Source: Prevotellamassilia timonensis (GTDB taxonomy: Bacteria; Bacteroidota; Bacteroidia; Bacteroidales; Bacteroidaceae). From it: 64,000 nucleotides of DNA. The DNA lies in contig NZ_LT629845.1 of the NCBI RefSeq assembly GCF_900106785.1, forward strand, positions 984,483 through 1,048,482. Direction: 5' to 3'. Shown piece after piece: positions 57,201 to 64,000 of this stretch. A program made the translations under genes and the position numbers. The notes beneath the pieces are model-generated. The model saw only the letters and a program-made list of their open reading frames with translations. It was not told the origin of the DNA and searched no databases. The number at the start of each line of letters is the position of its first letter. The stretch's first letter is position 1.

Positions 57201-58764
57201 TATACACCTTTATGGCCCATTCAAAAAGCTCGATTTCGAAGGCGAAGTTTCCGCCAACTGTCAAGCCAAAGTATTGGCCACTGGTGTCAATTACAAGGTG
57301 CAAGACGGCAATGTGCGTTTCGAGCCTGGTGCTTTCGTCTTCAACGATTTCAACCTCTACGACAAGCATTCTGGAAAAGGCAAAGCCAATGGTGTACTCA
57401 GACACACCCACCTCAAAAAACTCAACTACACATTCGACATCACCGCCAATCACATGTTGTGCTACGATCAGCCCCAACAGGCAGAACTACCATTCTTCTG
57501 CACAACATCTGCCACAGGCAACATTCACCTGGCGGGGTGGCCATCACACTTCACGGCCGACATCGCACTACGTCCTGATGCGCCAAGCCAATTTACATAC
57601 AACCTCGACAATCAGACAGCATTATCAAAGGACGACCGCATGATACGCTTCCACGCCATGCAACAACAAGCACCCGCCGGCCTCATCATGCCAAATGCTG
57701 ACACCCTTCGCATACACCAAGCCCCCCCAACCACCGCCGGCAACGAGCCTACCGACATGCAATTAAACTTCATGATCGACCTCACGCCAGCCACACAAAT
57801 AAAAATAATTACCGATGGCAAATCTGGCGATGCCATTACAGCCTGGGGCCAAGGCCCGCTTCGTGCACGATGGCACAACAAAGGTGGCTTCGACATATAC
57901 GGCAGCTACACCCTCGTGCGTGGCGATTACAACATCAGTCTGCAAGACATTATAAAGAAGAGCCTAAAGTTGCAGGACGGCAGCAGCATCACATTTGCTG
58001 GCGACCCACTTAACGCCCGGCTCAACCTCAAAGCACTATATACCGTGAATGGCGTCTCTCTCAACGACCTCAATTATGGTGCGGGGTTCTCTAACAAGAT
58101 GGTAAAAGCCGACTGCATACTCAACATTGGAGGCGTGGCGCGTGCGCCTAAGGTAGACTTTGATTTGGATCTGCACAACATCTCTGACGACGAGAAACAA
58201 ATGGTACACCAGCTCATATCAACAGACGAGGACATGAGCAAACAAGTGATGTGCTTGCTTGGCATGGGACGTTTCATGACTACCACAAACACCGCAACAG
58301 GAGCTAACATCAACAATCAAGCACAGCAGCAGTCAAGCGCAGCCATGCGTTCGTTCCTGTCCACCACCCTCACAGGGCAACTTAACTCTGCCATATCCTC
58401 CATGTTAGGTAATAACTCCAAATGGAGCTTTGGCACAAACTTCATGCCTGGCACTGAGGGGTGGAACAACAGCGAAGTTGACGGCCTGGTACAAGGACGC
58501 CTATTCAACGACCGTCTGCTATTCAACGGAAACTTCGGCTACCGCGAGAGCTCCACCTATAGCACAAACTTTGTAGGCGACTTTGACATACGCTACCTGC
58601 TAACTCCACGCGGCAGCGTCAGCCTGCGTGCATACAGCGAAACAAACGACCGATATTTTACAAAATCATCACTTACAACCCAAGGCATTGGCATCACCTT
58701 ACAACGCGAGTTTAACAAGCTGAAGGAACTCTTCAAGCGAGACTCTAAGAAAAGGCAGAAATAA
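54289..58764 (+). CDS. tamB: TamB-like translocation/assembly module protein
   Basis: A 1491-residue protein with an N-terminal membrane anchor (about 10-32). The rest is repetitive beta-rich sequence of the AsmA/TamB type, and the last 400 residues match the TamB (DUF490) domain: KADGVLRHTHLKKLNY-like strands, GDPLNARLNLKALYTVNG, DFDLDLHNIS, and the C-terminal ELFKRDSKKRQK tail. Such proteins bridge the periplasm and are thought to carry phospholipids or assist outer-membrane assembly. Only TTG (54289) keeps the membrane anchor. It follows the ABC gene by 17 bp and ends at a strong terminator. Confidence 0.88.
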   Translation: MKSLKIRNILRTLVCTILGAYILLLGILNYAPTNKMLSNYVAQELSHKIGSKVSIDNIQIGLFNRLIINNICISDRQHEILLKAHLATTKIELRSLFKQQLSLRTVSLLDADVNLYQQKADSAANYQFLIDAFASKDHKPKSGINLRINSIILRRVNIRYDKRFLPHTPHKFNPSHIGLADINANISLKNITTKQLDLRVRALSFKEQSGLCLNDMHFKFSATPTAADIEDFSLDMPHTHIRQGSLLATYNIQRGIDQLPHTLRIGATLNKIQVSTADIRPLLGNTPKGKDLTLRISTTLLLTPGKLQLNQLTITDKQHDSRLKADITLKYAPKRVQELYLTLSQCHVSKALTSNLLSWVKLDNKSQNIIKAVGDIDIKGNAAYQAGGTTQTTLDVQTAIGHLTASASIKGQHASSHINVKSFALDKLLANKSLPTQIDAMADIRATIVANKRLESVSIKLQAPAFTWNNYKFRNIEIEADHTPRTTQFDINSNDPNAKFNALAKLSLVGKQIVGGNADINIQNLHLANLGLKSTPLHQAQVSAHIKADLDKWQKGALPHGTLQINNLDIQNGPRGNYSLNQFNASITSDNTNRQTLKIQSDFADAYIEGNMSLERIKQSVTDVLNRSLPGLVDKAQPYPPLTPHDQWLINAKLKDAEALYKLANIKFTTDGPLHIHGTFAPMGRTSIVAFTNQLNVSSQAFIRPSIYLSGQGQDYHCLIQTQKAIANSNYRIAANLTTRHGALHTQLSWSNQEDKDQYYGSVESTTEFVPSRNGVNLNMDISPTQFALSDTIWHIASGHLSYINKRLAMSGIQLSHASQSLTIDGMIAPGQSDSIVASLNGIDIDYILNLINFDAVSFGGRATGQAIFTQKEHQPQFHANLTIPHFTFNNGLMGYANIHANWNKGENRINIDADMKLPHTPNYGTQVHGYVSLAEKGLSLNITPHHTDLAFLNRYIDGIFGDFKGDATGHIHLYGPFKKLDFEGEVSANCQAKVLATGVNYKVQDGNVRFEPGAFVFNDFNLYDKHSGKGKANGVLRHTHLKKLNYTFDITANHMLCYDQPQQAELPFFCTTSATGNIHLAGWPSHFTADIALRPDAPSQFTYNLDNQTALSKDDRMIRFHAMQQQAPAGLIMPNADTLRIHQAPPTTAGNEPTDMQLNFMIDLTPATQIKIITDGKSGDAITAWGQGPLRARWHNKGGFDIYGSYTLVRGDYNISLQDIIKKSLKLQDGSSITFAGDPLNARLNLKALYTVNGVSLNDLNYGAGFSNKMVKADCILNIGGVARAPKVDFDLDLHNISDDEKQMVHQLISTDEDMSKQVMCLLGMGRFMTTTNTATGANINNQAQQQSSAAMRSFLSTTLTGQLNSAISSMLGNNSKWSFGTNFMPGTEGWNNSEVDGLVQGRLFNDRLLFNGNFGYRESSTYSTNFVGDFDIRYLLTPRGSVSLRAYSETNDRYFTKSSLTTQGIGITLQREFNKLKELFKRDSKKRQK

Positions 58765-58784
58765 CCCATACTCTATACGCACAA

Positions 58785-58835
58785 AATGAGGCGGTGGCAA
58801 CAGCATTAAAAAAACGCTGTTGCCACCGCCTCATT
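58785..58835. terminator. bidirectional terminator between tamB and gltS
   Basis: Perfect 20-bp arms AATGAGGCGGTGGCAACAGC and its inverse around an A-rich loop, between convergent genes. Confidence 0.88.
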
Positions 58836-58848
58836 CGCAATTACAAAA

Positions 58849-60099
58849 TCAAGCCCCTATCCAATTCAAGAACATTGTAATAAAGCCAGTGTTGATTAAA
58901 TCCACAAACATGGCTCCAATAATCGGCACAATCAAGAAAGGCTTTACCGAATAATGATACTTGTAACACACAGCACTCATATTGGCCATGGCATTAGGAG
59001 TAGCTCCAAGCCCGAAACCACAAATGCCTGCTACCAGCACCGCCGCATCATAGTCGCGGCCCAATATGTTGAACGCCACAAAATACGCAATTAAAGCCAT
59101 CGCCACAACCTGCGCCACAAGCATCACTACCAGCGGCAAAGCAAGCGATTCGAGTTCCCACAGCTTTAACGACACCATGGCCATACCCAAAAATACAGAC
59201 AAACATATATTGCCAACACTAACGATTTTATCAAGTTCCATTTTTGGCGTCAATTTACAAGCTTCTGCCACATTGCGTACTATAGCTGCCACAATCAATG
59301 CCCCAAAGTAGGTCGGGAAAGTCACCCCCGTCTGTTGTAACAGCCAACTCATCAGCGAACCCGCAGCCACTACTACAAGCAACGCATACGTGGCCTTGGC
59401 ATACTGTTGAAATTCTTGTTCGTTGCTGCTTATATGCTTTGCACGCCCAGCGGGTGATGCCTCGTCGCTTTCAAGTCCCGCCATAGCAGGATCCACCTTG
59501 TAGTCTTTCGGTTCAAGATGCTCTGCCGTCAATTTTGTGCGTATCAAGCGTTCTGCCAACGGGCCACCCGTTACCGAACCCATTATCAAGCCGAACGTGG
59601 CTGCCGCCATAGCGATGGTGCCCGCACCAGACAGCCCCATACCCTCAAGCACAGCACTAAAGCCACCAGCCGTGCCATGACCGCCGGCCATGGAAATTGA
59701 CCCCGCAGCCATTCCCACCAGGGGGTTGACGCCCATAATCCACGCTATGCCCAACGGCAATACGTTCTGCACCACTATTATAAAGGCTAAAACACCCAAC
59801 ATCAGCAACAACGTACTGCCACCACGACGCAGCACCTTCAAGTTTGACTGAAAACCTACCGAAGTAAAGAATACAAGCATAAACACATCCTTCAGCGTGC
59901 CATCAAAAAACAGCTCTACGTTCCACAATTTGTAAAGCATAAGCGACACTACCGAAAACACAATGCCTCCCGACACAGGAGACGGTATGCAAAACCGCTG
60001 CAACCATTTCACCCTACGCGTCAAACACATGCCCAACACCAATGCCAACGCGCCCAAACCAGCCGTTTGCAGCATATCAAGCTCCAACACACTTTTCAT
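58849..60099 (-). CDS. gltS: sodium/glutamate symporter
   Basis: A 416-residue membrane protein with about ten helices of the GltS family, taking up glutamate with sodium. Conserved segments include IPSPVSGGIVFS near 38, FFTSVGFQSNLKVLRRGG near 77, GSISMAGGHGTAGGFS near 134 and ICGFGLGATPNAMANMSAV near 362. Length is standard. A TAGCTTTG -7 candidate lies at 60228-60221 on the minus strand. It is a single gene. Confidence 0.93.
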   Translation of the reverse strand: MKSVLELDMLQTAGLGALALVLGMCLTRRVKWLQRFCIPSPVSGGIVFSVVSLMLYKLWNVELFFDGTLKDVFMLVFFTSVGFQSNLKVLRRGGSTLLLMLGVLAFIIVVQNVLPLGIAWIMGVNPLVGMAAGSISMAGGHGTAGGFSAVLEGMGLSGAGTIAMAAATFGLIMGSVTGGPLAERLIRTKLTAEHLEPKDYKVDPAMAGLESDEASPAGRAKHISSNEQEFQQYAKATYALLVVVAAGSLMSWLLQQTGVTFPTYFGALIVAAIVRNVAEACKLTPKMELDKIVSVGNICLSVFLGMAMVSLKLWELESLALPLVVMLVAQVVAMALIAYFVAFNILGRDYDAAVLVAGICGFGLGATPNAMANMSAVCYKYHYSVKPFLIVPIIGAMFVDLINTGFITMFLNWIGA

Positions 60100-60326
60100 C
60101 TATTTACTTTTTGTCTTAATTAGGATTTAATTTTGATGATAATTTTCAACAAACGCGACAACAGCCTTATCAAGTTCATTTGTTCATTGGCACAAACAAT
60201 GGCCAAACCCCGACGAATTGCAAAGCTATTTGAGCTTCCATTTTACAGGTGTGCAAAATTAAGCATTTCGTCTATATTTGCTTACAAAAAGCTCACCTAA
60301 AGTTGCCACATCAGAACTATAAGTTT

Positions 60327-60334
60327 TACCTTTG
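60327..60334 (+). promoter_or_regulatory. -7 element upstream of the SUI1-type gene
   Basis: TACCTTTG, 45 bp before the ATG. A weak TTG is present near -33. Confidence 0.5.
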
Positions 60335-60378
60335 CACATATCACCATACCAAGCACCACACCCAACACAATATTATTT

Positions 60379-60798
60379 ATGGAAGATTGGAAACAAAAAT
60401 TAGCTGCACTCACAGGCAATCACACCACACAAATTGATGCCACACCAACACAGGCATCTCCCACACCCCCAAAACGCAAGCAACGTACAGGAGTTGTATA
60501 TTCTACCAATCCGCAATATAGCTACAACGATGCACACGACTCAGAGCCCTCAACACTGCCCCCGCAACAACAAAAGTTGCGTATCAGCATGGAACGTGCT
60601 GGCCGCGGCGGAAAAACTGTAACCATTGTGCGGGGCTTTGTTGGTAATGAAGCCGATATGCTTGCACTCTGCAAACTATTGAAACAGCAATGTGGCATAG
60701 GAGGCAGTGCAAAACAAGGCGACATCATATTACAAGGGGACCACCGCACGCAAGTGTGCGAAAAATTGAAAAGCCTTGGTTACTCGCAAACAAAATAA
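60379..60798 (+). CDS. SUI1/YciH family translation initiation factor
   Basis: A 139-residue protein with a low-complexity N-terminus (1-60, Pro/Thr/Gln-rich) and a C-terminal eIF1/SUI1 domain (about 65-135). The domain core is RAGRGGKTVTIVRGFVGNEADMLALCKLLKQQCGIGGSAKQGDIILQGDHR. E. coli YciH helps start-codon selection; the role in Bacteroidota is not established. It is a single gene with a TACCTTTG element upstream and followed by a large non-coding element. Confidence 0.9.
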   Translation: MEDWKQKLAALTGNHTTQIDATPTQASPTPPKRKQRTGVVYSTNPQYSYNDAHDSEPSTLPPQQQKLRISMERAGRGGKTVTIVRGFVGNEADMLALCKLLKQQCGIGGSAKQGDIILQGDHRTQVCEKLKSLGYSQTK

Positions 60799-60862
60799 GG
60801 CACGCCCCACCCCACAACAAGTCTAATTTGTCATGACTGGCATCTGCTAATAACTTTTTTAG

Positions 60863-61287
60863 TTTTGTCTGCACTCTGCACTTTTGCATCGAATGAATTG
60901 ATAATCAACAGAGAAAAGCGTGCAGACGCCTCTACATTTTACATACACTGCCGTCAGCACTCGTTGCTGGCGGCAGTGCTTTTTACGCCATAGGGAGAGC
61001 GTTTATCGGGTATAGGGGCGGCAGTGCTTTTTACGCCATAGGGAGAGCGTTTATCGGGTATAGGGAGGGCCGATTTTCTGTTGCTCCAACTATTTTTTCG
61101 CTCTCGCTATGGCGCTTAACACTGCCAGTACACCGCATACTTCACCTGCACATGTATGACAGTGTAGATAGTGCAAACAAAAGTGCAACGTGCAGATGGT
61201 AGTGTATACACAAACCTGGTTTATATACACTACGTAACAATATGAATATCAACAAGATACAGACAAAAGTGCAGAGTGCAGACAAAA
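60863..61287. repeat. iteron element copy B (non-coding, 425 bp)
   Basis: The termini are inverted repeats: left TTTTGTCTGCACTCTGCACT (from 60863), right AGTGCAGAGTGCAGACAAAA (to 61287), identical over 24 bp. A TTGATAATCAA palindrome lies just inside the left end (60898-60908), and a diverged TGAATATCAA just inside the right end (61242-61251). Inside are GCACTGCCG hairpins, a 48-bp tandem duplication and the CGCCATAGGGAGAGCG block. Copies A (40215-40601) and C (8675-9000) share this plan. No ORF longer than a few dozen codons lies inside. Confidence 0.82.
60969..61064. repeat. 48-bp tandem duplication inside element B
   Basis: Two identical 48-bp units start with GGCGGCAGTGCTTTTTACGC at 60969 and 61017. 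Copy A has a single version, so this is a local duplication. Confidence 0.85.
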
Positions 61288-61375
61288 TTACATACACGGC
61301 CCCAGGCTTGTATGCACTTCTATTTTTAATCTATAGGAGTTTTTCAAACTTTGCGTGTAACATTGCACTTGTTAG

Positions 61376-61467
61376 TTGACTCTTTAGTAGAGTCAAATTG
61401 CTCCATTACCCGAAAACATTCCTCCCAAAGGAGTGAGTTTCTCAGATTTAATTTGTAACTTAGCCAT
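61376..61467 (-). pseudogene. IS1380-family transposase N-terminal remnant
   Basis: On the minus strand from 61467 the frame reads MAKLQIKSEKLTPLGGMFS, then a frameshift, then MEQFDSTKEST. That matches the start of Bacteroidota IS1380 transposases as I remember it (MAKIQIKSEKLTPFGGIF...MEQFDS). Only about 30 codons remain. The rest of 61288-61649 may contain an end of the same IS, but I see no certain repeat. Confidence 0.6.
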
Positions 61468-61649
61468 GTTTGTCGTCGGATTCTCTTGTTTATTTTTGCA
61501 ACACTAAGACAAGTGAATTCTTCGACAGGGCAAAATTCTGGGCCGCTCGGCTCTGCCGCCAGGCTTGTCCAAAAACTTTTTGTTGCTCAGGTACTTAAAA
61601 GGTTTAAGTTACAATAGTATTGCGGAATTAAGGTAAAAACTAAAAGAAA

Positions 61650-62780
61650 ATGAAAGAAAAAGTTTCTACTCAACGTATCGTGTTTCTCGATCTGATTAAG
61701 GTGATTGCCATTTTTCTAATGGTGGCCAACCATTGTGTAGACAACGTAACACCTATGGAAAGAGCCGAACCTTGGTATAATCTGTGGGGCAGTGTGTACA
61801 ACTCATTCACGCGTCCTGCAATACCGCTTTTCGTGATGGTGACAGGCATTCTTCTGCTACCCACCCGTATGGCAATGGGCGAGTTCTATAAAAAGAAGAT
61901 ATCCCGATTGGTGACACCATTCCTTGTGTGGTCTGTATTATACAATCTCTTTCCTTGGTTTACGGGAGTAATGGGATGTGAACCAAGTTCGATTAATCTG
62001 TTTTTCAAATGGGCAGAACCTTCACAAACTTTTAGCGATGCATTAAAAAACATCTGCATGATTCCCTTTAATTTCTCAGCATTCGCTGTGCAGATGTGGT
62101 ATGTCTATATGCTTATTGGCATCTATCTTTATCTGCCTATCTTTTCAGCCTGGGTGGAGAAGTCTGACAAGAAATCGCAACGTATTTTTCTTAGCATATG
62201 GATGGTTTCGCTCTTCGTTCCTTATCTCAGAAATTTTCTTACACAAAACTTATGGGGTGAATGTTCATGGAATGAATTCGGACTTTTCTACTACTTTGCA
62301 GGGTTTAGTGGCTATCTGCTCTTGGGATATCATTTGGTGAATTACCCATTACAGTTCTCTAAAATGAAGAAATACTTGTTAGCACTCGTGGCTTTTGCTA
62401 TTGGATATGGTGTAACGATGATTGGATTTAAGGAAACAACGGCAGTTCCGGGACAAAGCGAGGAGATGGTCGAACTGTTCTTCACGTTCTGCAGTCCAAA
62501 TGTGGCTTTGATGACTTTTGCTATCTTCATAGTCTGTCAGAACGCAACTTTCAGCAATGCAAAGTTAAACGGTTTTCTGATCAAATTCTCCATCTGTACA
62601 TTCGGAATTTGGATGTGTCACTACTTTTTTGTAGGACCTATTTATCTGCTTGTGCGGTCGTTGGACGCTCCTGTATTGCTCAAGGTTTTTATCGAGAATA
62701 TATTGGTATTGCTCTTGTCATTCGTGTTCGTATTGATTGTACGTAGCACTGGTAAATGGGGAAAGATAATTATGGGGTAA
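61650..62780 (+). CDS. membrane acyltransferase family 3 (WecH-like)
   Basis: A 376-residue membrane protein with about ten helices. The N-terminal RIVFLDLIKVIAIFLMVANHC has the conserved His of acyltransferase-3 enzymes, and RPAIPLFVMVTGILLLPTRM near 55 follows the WecH/OafA pattern. It would acylate a surface sugar or lipid carrier. Codon choice is more AT-rich than in neighbouring genes. Remnants of IS1380 on the left and IS66 on the right suggest it arrived by transfer. It is unlike the 343-residue acyltransferase at 5865-6896. Confidence 0.82.
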   Translation: MKEKVSTQRIVFLDLIKVIAIFLMVANHCVDNVTPMERAEPWYNLWGSVYNSFTRPAIPLFVMVTGILLLPTRMAMGEFYKKKISRLVTPFLVWSVLYNLFPWFTGVMGCEPSSINLFFKWAEPSQTFSDALKNICMIPFNFSAFAVQMWYVYMLIGIYLYLPIFSAWVEKSDKKSQRIFLSIWMVSLFVPYLRNFLTQNLWGECSWNEFGLFYYFAGFSGYLLLGYHLVNYPLQFSKMKKYLLALVAFAIGYGVTMIGFKETTAVPGQSEEMVELFFTFCSPNVALMTFAIFIVCQNATFSNAKLNGFLIKFSICTFGIWMCHYFFVGPIYLLVRSLDAPVLLKVFIENILVLLLSFVFVLIVRSTGKWGKIIMG

Positions 62781-62878
62781 TGGGAATACGACTCCACTCA
62801 GTGGAGGAGGCAGAGGTTTTTCAAGAGATACTAGATAGTAAGCATCCCATGCAGGCCGTATTGAATAGGCTCCAATAA
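62780..62878 (+). CDS. possible 32-residue coupled ORF
   Basis: The ATG overlaps the acyltransferase stop (TAATG), and the frame gives 32 residues beginning MGIRLHSVEEAEVFQEILDS. It could be a coupled small protein or the end of something else. No homology is recognised. Confidence 0.22.
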   Translation: MGIRLHSVEEAEVFQEILDSKHPMQAVLNRLQ

Positions 62879-62945
62879 AGTCCAAATTTTGCAGACAAAA
62901 AAATACTTATGTTTTGTCTGAACGAAAATAACATCTACCATCTCG

Positions 62946-63050
62946 AATAATGAAAGTGGCAAAGACTTAGCTGTAATATCAGCACTTATCCAAACCTGTG
63001 AACTGTTGGGAATAAATCCCAAAGATTGGGATGCTTACGTAATACCCAAA
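62946..63050 (+). pseudogene. IS66-type transposase C-terminal remnant
   Basis: The frame reads NNESGKDLAVISALIQTCELLGINPKDWDAYVIPK. Its core, an aliphatic YSLIxTCK-like helix followed by GINPxxW, matches the C-terminal end of IS66 TnpC transposases. Nothing of the DDE core remains. Between 62879 and 62945 there is only a CAGACAAAA/TTTTGTCTG pairing. Confidence 0.5.
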
Positions 63051-63087
63051 AGGGACAAATACCAATTCAATGGTACTTGTCCCTTTT
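63048..63087. terminator. hairpin before glgB
   Basis: AAAAGGGACAA pairs with TTGTCCCTTTT after an inner TACCA/TGGTA pair. It lies between the remnant and the glgB stop, and could terminate glgB on the minus strand. Confidence 0.65.
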
Positions 63088-63111
63088 CTGTATTTTATAG
63101 TAATATATGTA

Positions 63112-64000
63112 CTACTCGTTACTTTTCTTACTTTCTTTCTCTTCTTTTGGCTGCAAACGGAGCACAACTGCTGAACGCGCAGGTAGATAAAGTTTGAGCC
63201 AACCTTTGTGCTCGCGTGCAAGCAACGGATCAAAATTGGTAAAGTGGCAAACACTGTCGTCGGCAAGACCGTTGCCGCCAAAAGCATGAGCATCAGTGTT
63301 GAGCACTACGTTATATGCTCCCTCTGGCACTCTGAAACCGTAGCCTTCATAAGAACGGTTGGGCGAGAAGTTGAACACGAACACGAGCGGACCTCGCATA
63401 TATGCCAACACTTGGTCGCCATCATCATGCCATACCTCCTGCACGGGGAACTTGCGTAAGTCTCTTACTGAGTTGCGCAACAGATGCACCATTTGATTGT
63501 CGAAATCGCCAAGATAGTGGTAGCACAAATTGTGATTGTCTACAAGGTTCCACTGGCGACGCGCATACTTGTAACTCCAGCCATTGCCCTCGCGTGGGAA
63601 ATCTATCCATTCGGGATGGCCGAACTCGTTGCCCATAAAGTTGAGATAGCCGCCATTGATTGTAGAGGCCGTTACGAGGCGTATCATTTTGTGCAATGCA
63701 ATGCCACGGTGTACAGTTTCGTTCTCATCACCTTTTTGGAAATGCCAATACATATCGGCATCAATCAAACGGAATATCAGTGTCTTATCGCCTACAAGTG
63801 CCTGGTCGTGGCTTTCGCAATAAGAGATGGTTTTCTCGTCGGCACGGCGGTTGGTTAGTTCCCATAATATAGAAGATGGGTGCCAATCTTCATCGCGACG
63901 TTCCTTTATGGTCTTTATCCAATAATCCGGTATATTCATTGCCATGCGGAAGTCAAAACCATAGCCTCCATCAGCAAAGGGGGCTGCAAGACCTGGCATG
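63112..64000 (-). CDS. glgB: 1,4-alpha-glucan branching enzyme, C-terminal part (window edge)
   Basis: About 296 residues of a GH13 branching enzyme, cut by the window edge so the N-terminal part is missing. Visible are the end of the catalytic barrel (YCESHDQALVGDKT, with the conserved His-Asp, and INGGYLNFMGNEFGHPEWIDFPREGN) and the C-terminal beta domain (VFVFNFSPNRSYEGYGFRVPEGAYNVVLNTDA). This resembles the eukaryote-like GH13_8 group. It introduces alpha-1,6 branches in glycogen. The protein ends in a Lys/Glu-rich tail. Confidence 0.92.
   Translation of the reverse strand, partial: MPGLAAPFADGGYGFDFRMAMNIPDYWIKTIKERRDEDWHPSSILWELTNRRADEKTISYCESHDQALVGDKTLIFRLIDADMYWHFQKGDENETVHRGIALHKMIRLVTASTINGGYLNFMGNEFGHPEWIDFPREGNGWSYKYARRQWNLVDNHNLCYHYLGDFDNQMVHLLRNSVRDLRKFPVQEVWHDDGDQVLAYMRGPLVFVFNFSPNRSYEGYGFRVPEGAYNVVLNTDAHAFGGNGLADDSVCHFTNFDPLLAREHKGWLKLYLPARSAVVLRLQPKEEKESKKSNE

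Noticed and set aside
56791-57477. 228-residue minus-strand ORF
   Set aside because: Antisense shadow inside tamB with no promoter and no recognisable domain.

Overview
The window looks like a chromosomal segment of a Bacteroidales bacterium, most likely Prevotella or a close relative. Many genes start just downstream of the Bacteroidota promoter form TTTG-N19-TAnnTTTG, and Shine-Dalgarno motifs are scarce. Several families are typical of the phylum: DUF4924, DUF6452/DUF6048, DUF4199 next to a GT2 enzyme, class III fructose bisphosphatase, BACON plus M60, and an ISAon1-type IS. The assignment is from family recognition only; no database was searched.

Layout. 1-2.1 kb: an ISAon1-like insertion sequence with long terminal inverted repeats sits in an MFS transporter gene, leaving its C-terminal part. 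2.1-8.5 kb: a diacylglycerol-kinase-type lipid kinase behind a 73-bp tandem repeat array; divergent from it, LysE exporter, DUF4924, rfbD, acyltransferase, prfC. 8.5-12.0 kb: accessory region with a non-coding iteron element, a possible small RNA, an unknown ORF, a decayed phage MuF gene with a RelA/SpoT-like C-terminal domain, and seven tRNA genes. 12-22 kb: mostly minus strand, with metA, nspC, galE, a Crp/Fnr regulator, apbE, DUF6048/DUF6452 envelope proteins, GT2, DUF4199, a small peptide gene and an OmpA-type lipoprotein. 22-35.5 kb: plus strand, with proS, an ABC-F ATPase, M13 peptidase, OPT transporter, dapA, class III fbp and serine dehydratase. 35.9-39.7 kb: a secreted LRR protein and an M60 (mucin-type) peptidase. 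40.6-45.6 kb: acn-icd-gltA, the oxidative TCA branch to 2-oxoglutarate. 45.8-46.8 kb: queD-queE. 46.9-51.5 kb: BASS transporter, recG, DJ-1 family, pdxJ. 51.7-58.8 kb: NAD kinase, ABC exporter, TamB. 58.8-60.8 kb: gltS and an SUI1/YciH factor. 60.8-63.1 kb: a second iteron element and an acyltransferase between remnants of two different IS families. The window ends inside glgB.

Most genes are ordinary housekeeping genes. The unusual content is non-coding. There are three copies of a 330-430 bp element whose ends carry inverted GTCTGCACTCTGCAC-like iterons, most with a nearby TTGATnnTCAA palindrome. Two families of short terminal-inverted-repeat elements lie at gene 3' ends, each with a minimal form made only of the terminal repeats, and the full-length members share an internal core. 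A 73-bp palindromic unit carrying -7 promoter elements is repeated in tandem, and there is a 41-bp inverted repeat downstream of the serine dehydratase gene. The MuF/RelA-SpoT fusion in a phage remnant beside the tRNA cluster is the best candidate for a protein-based system.
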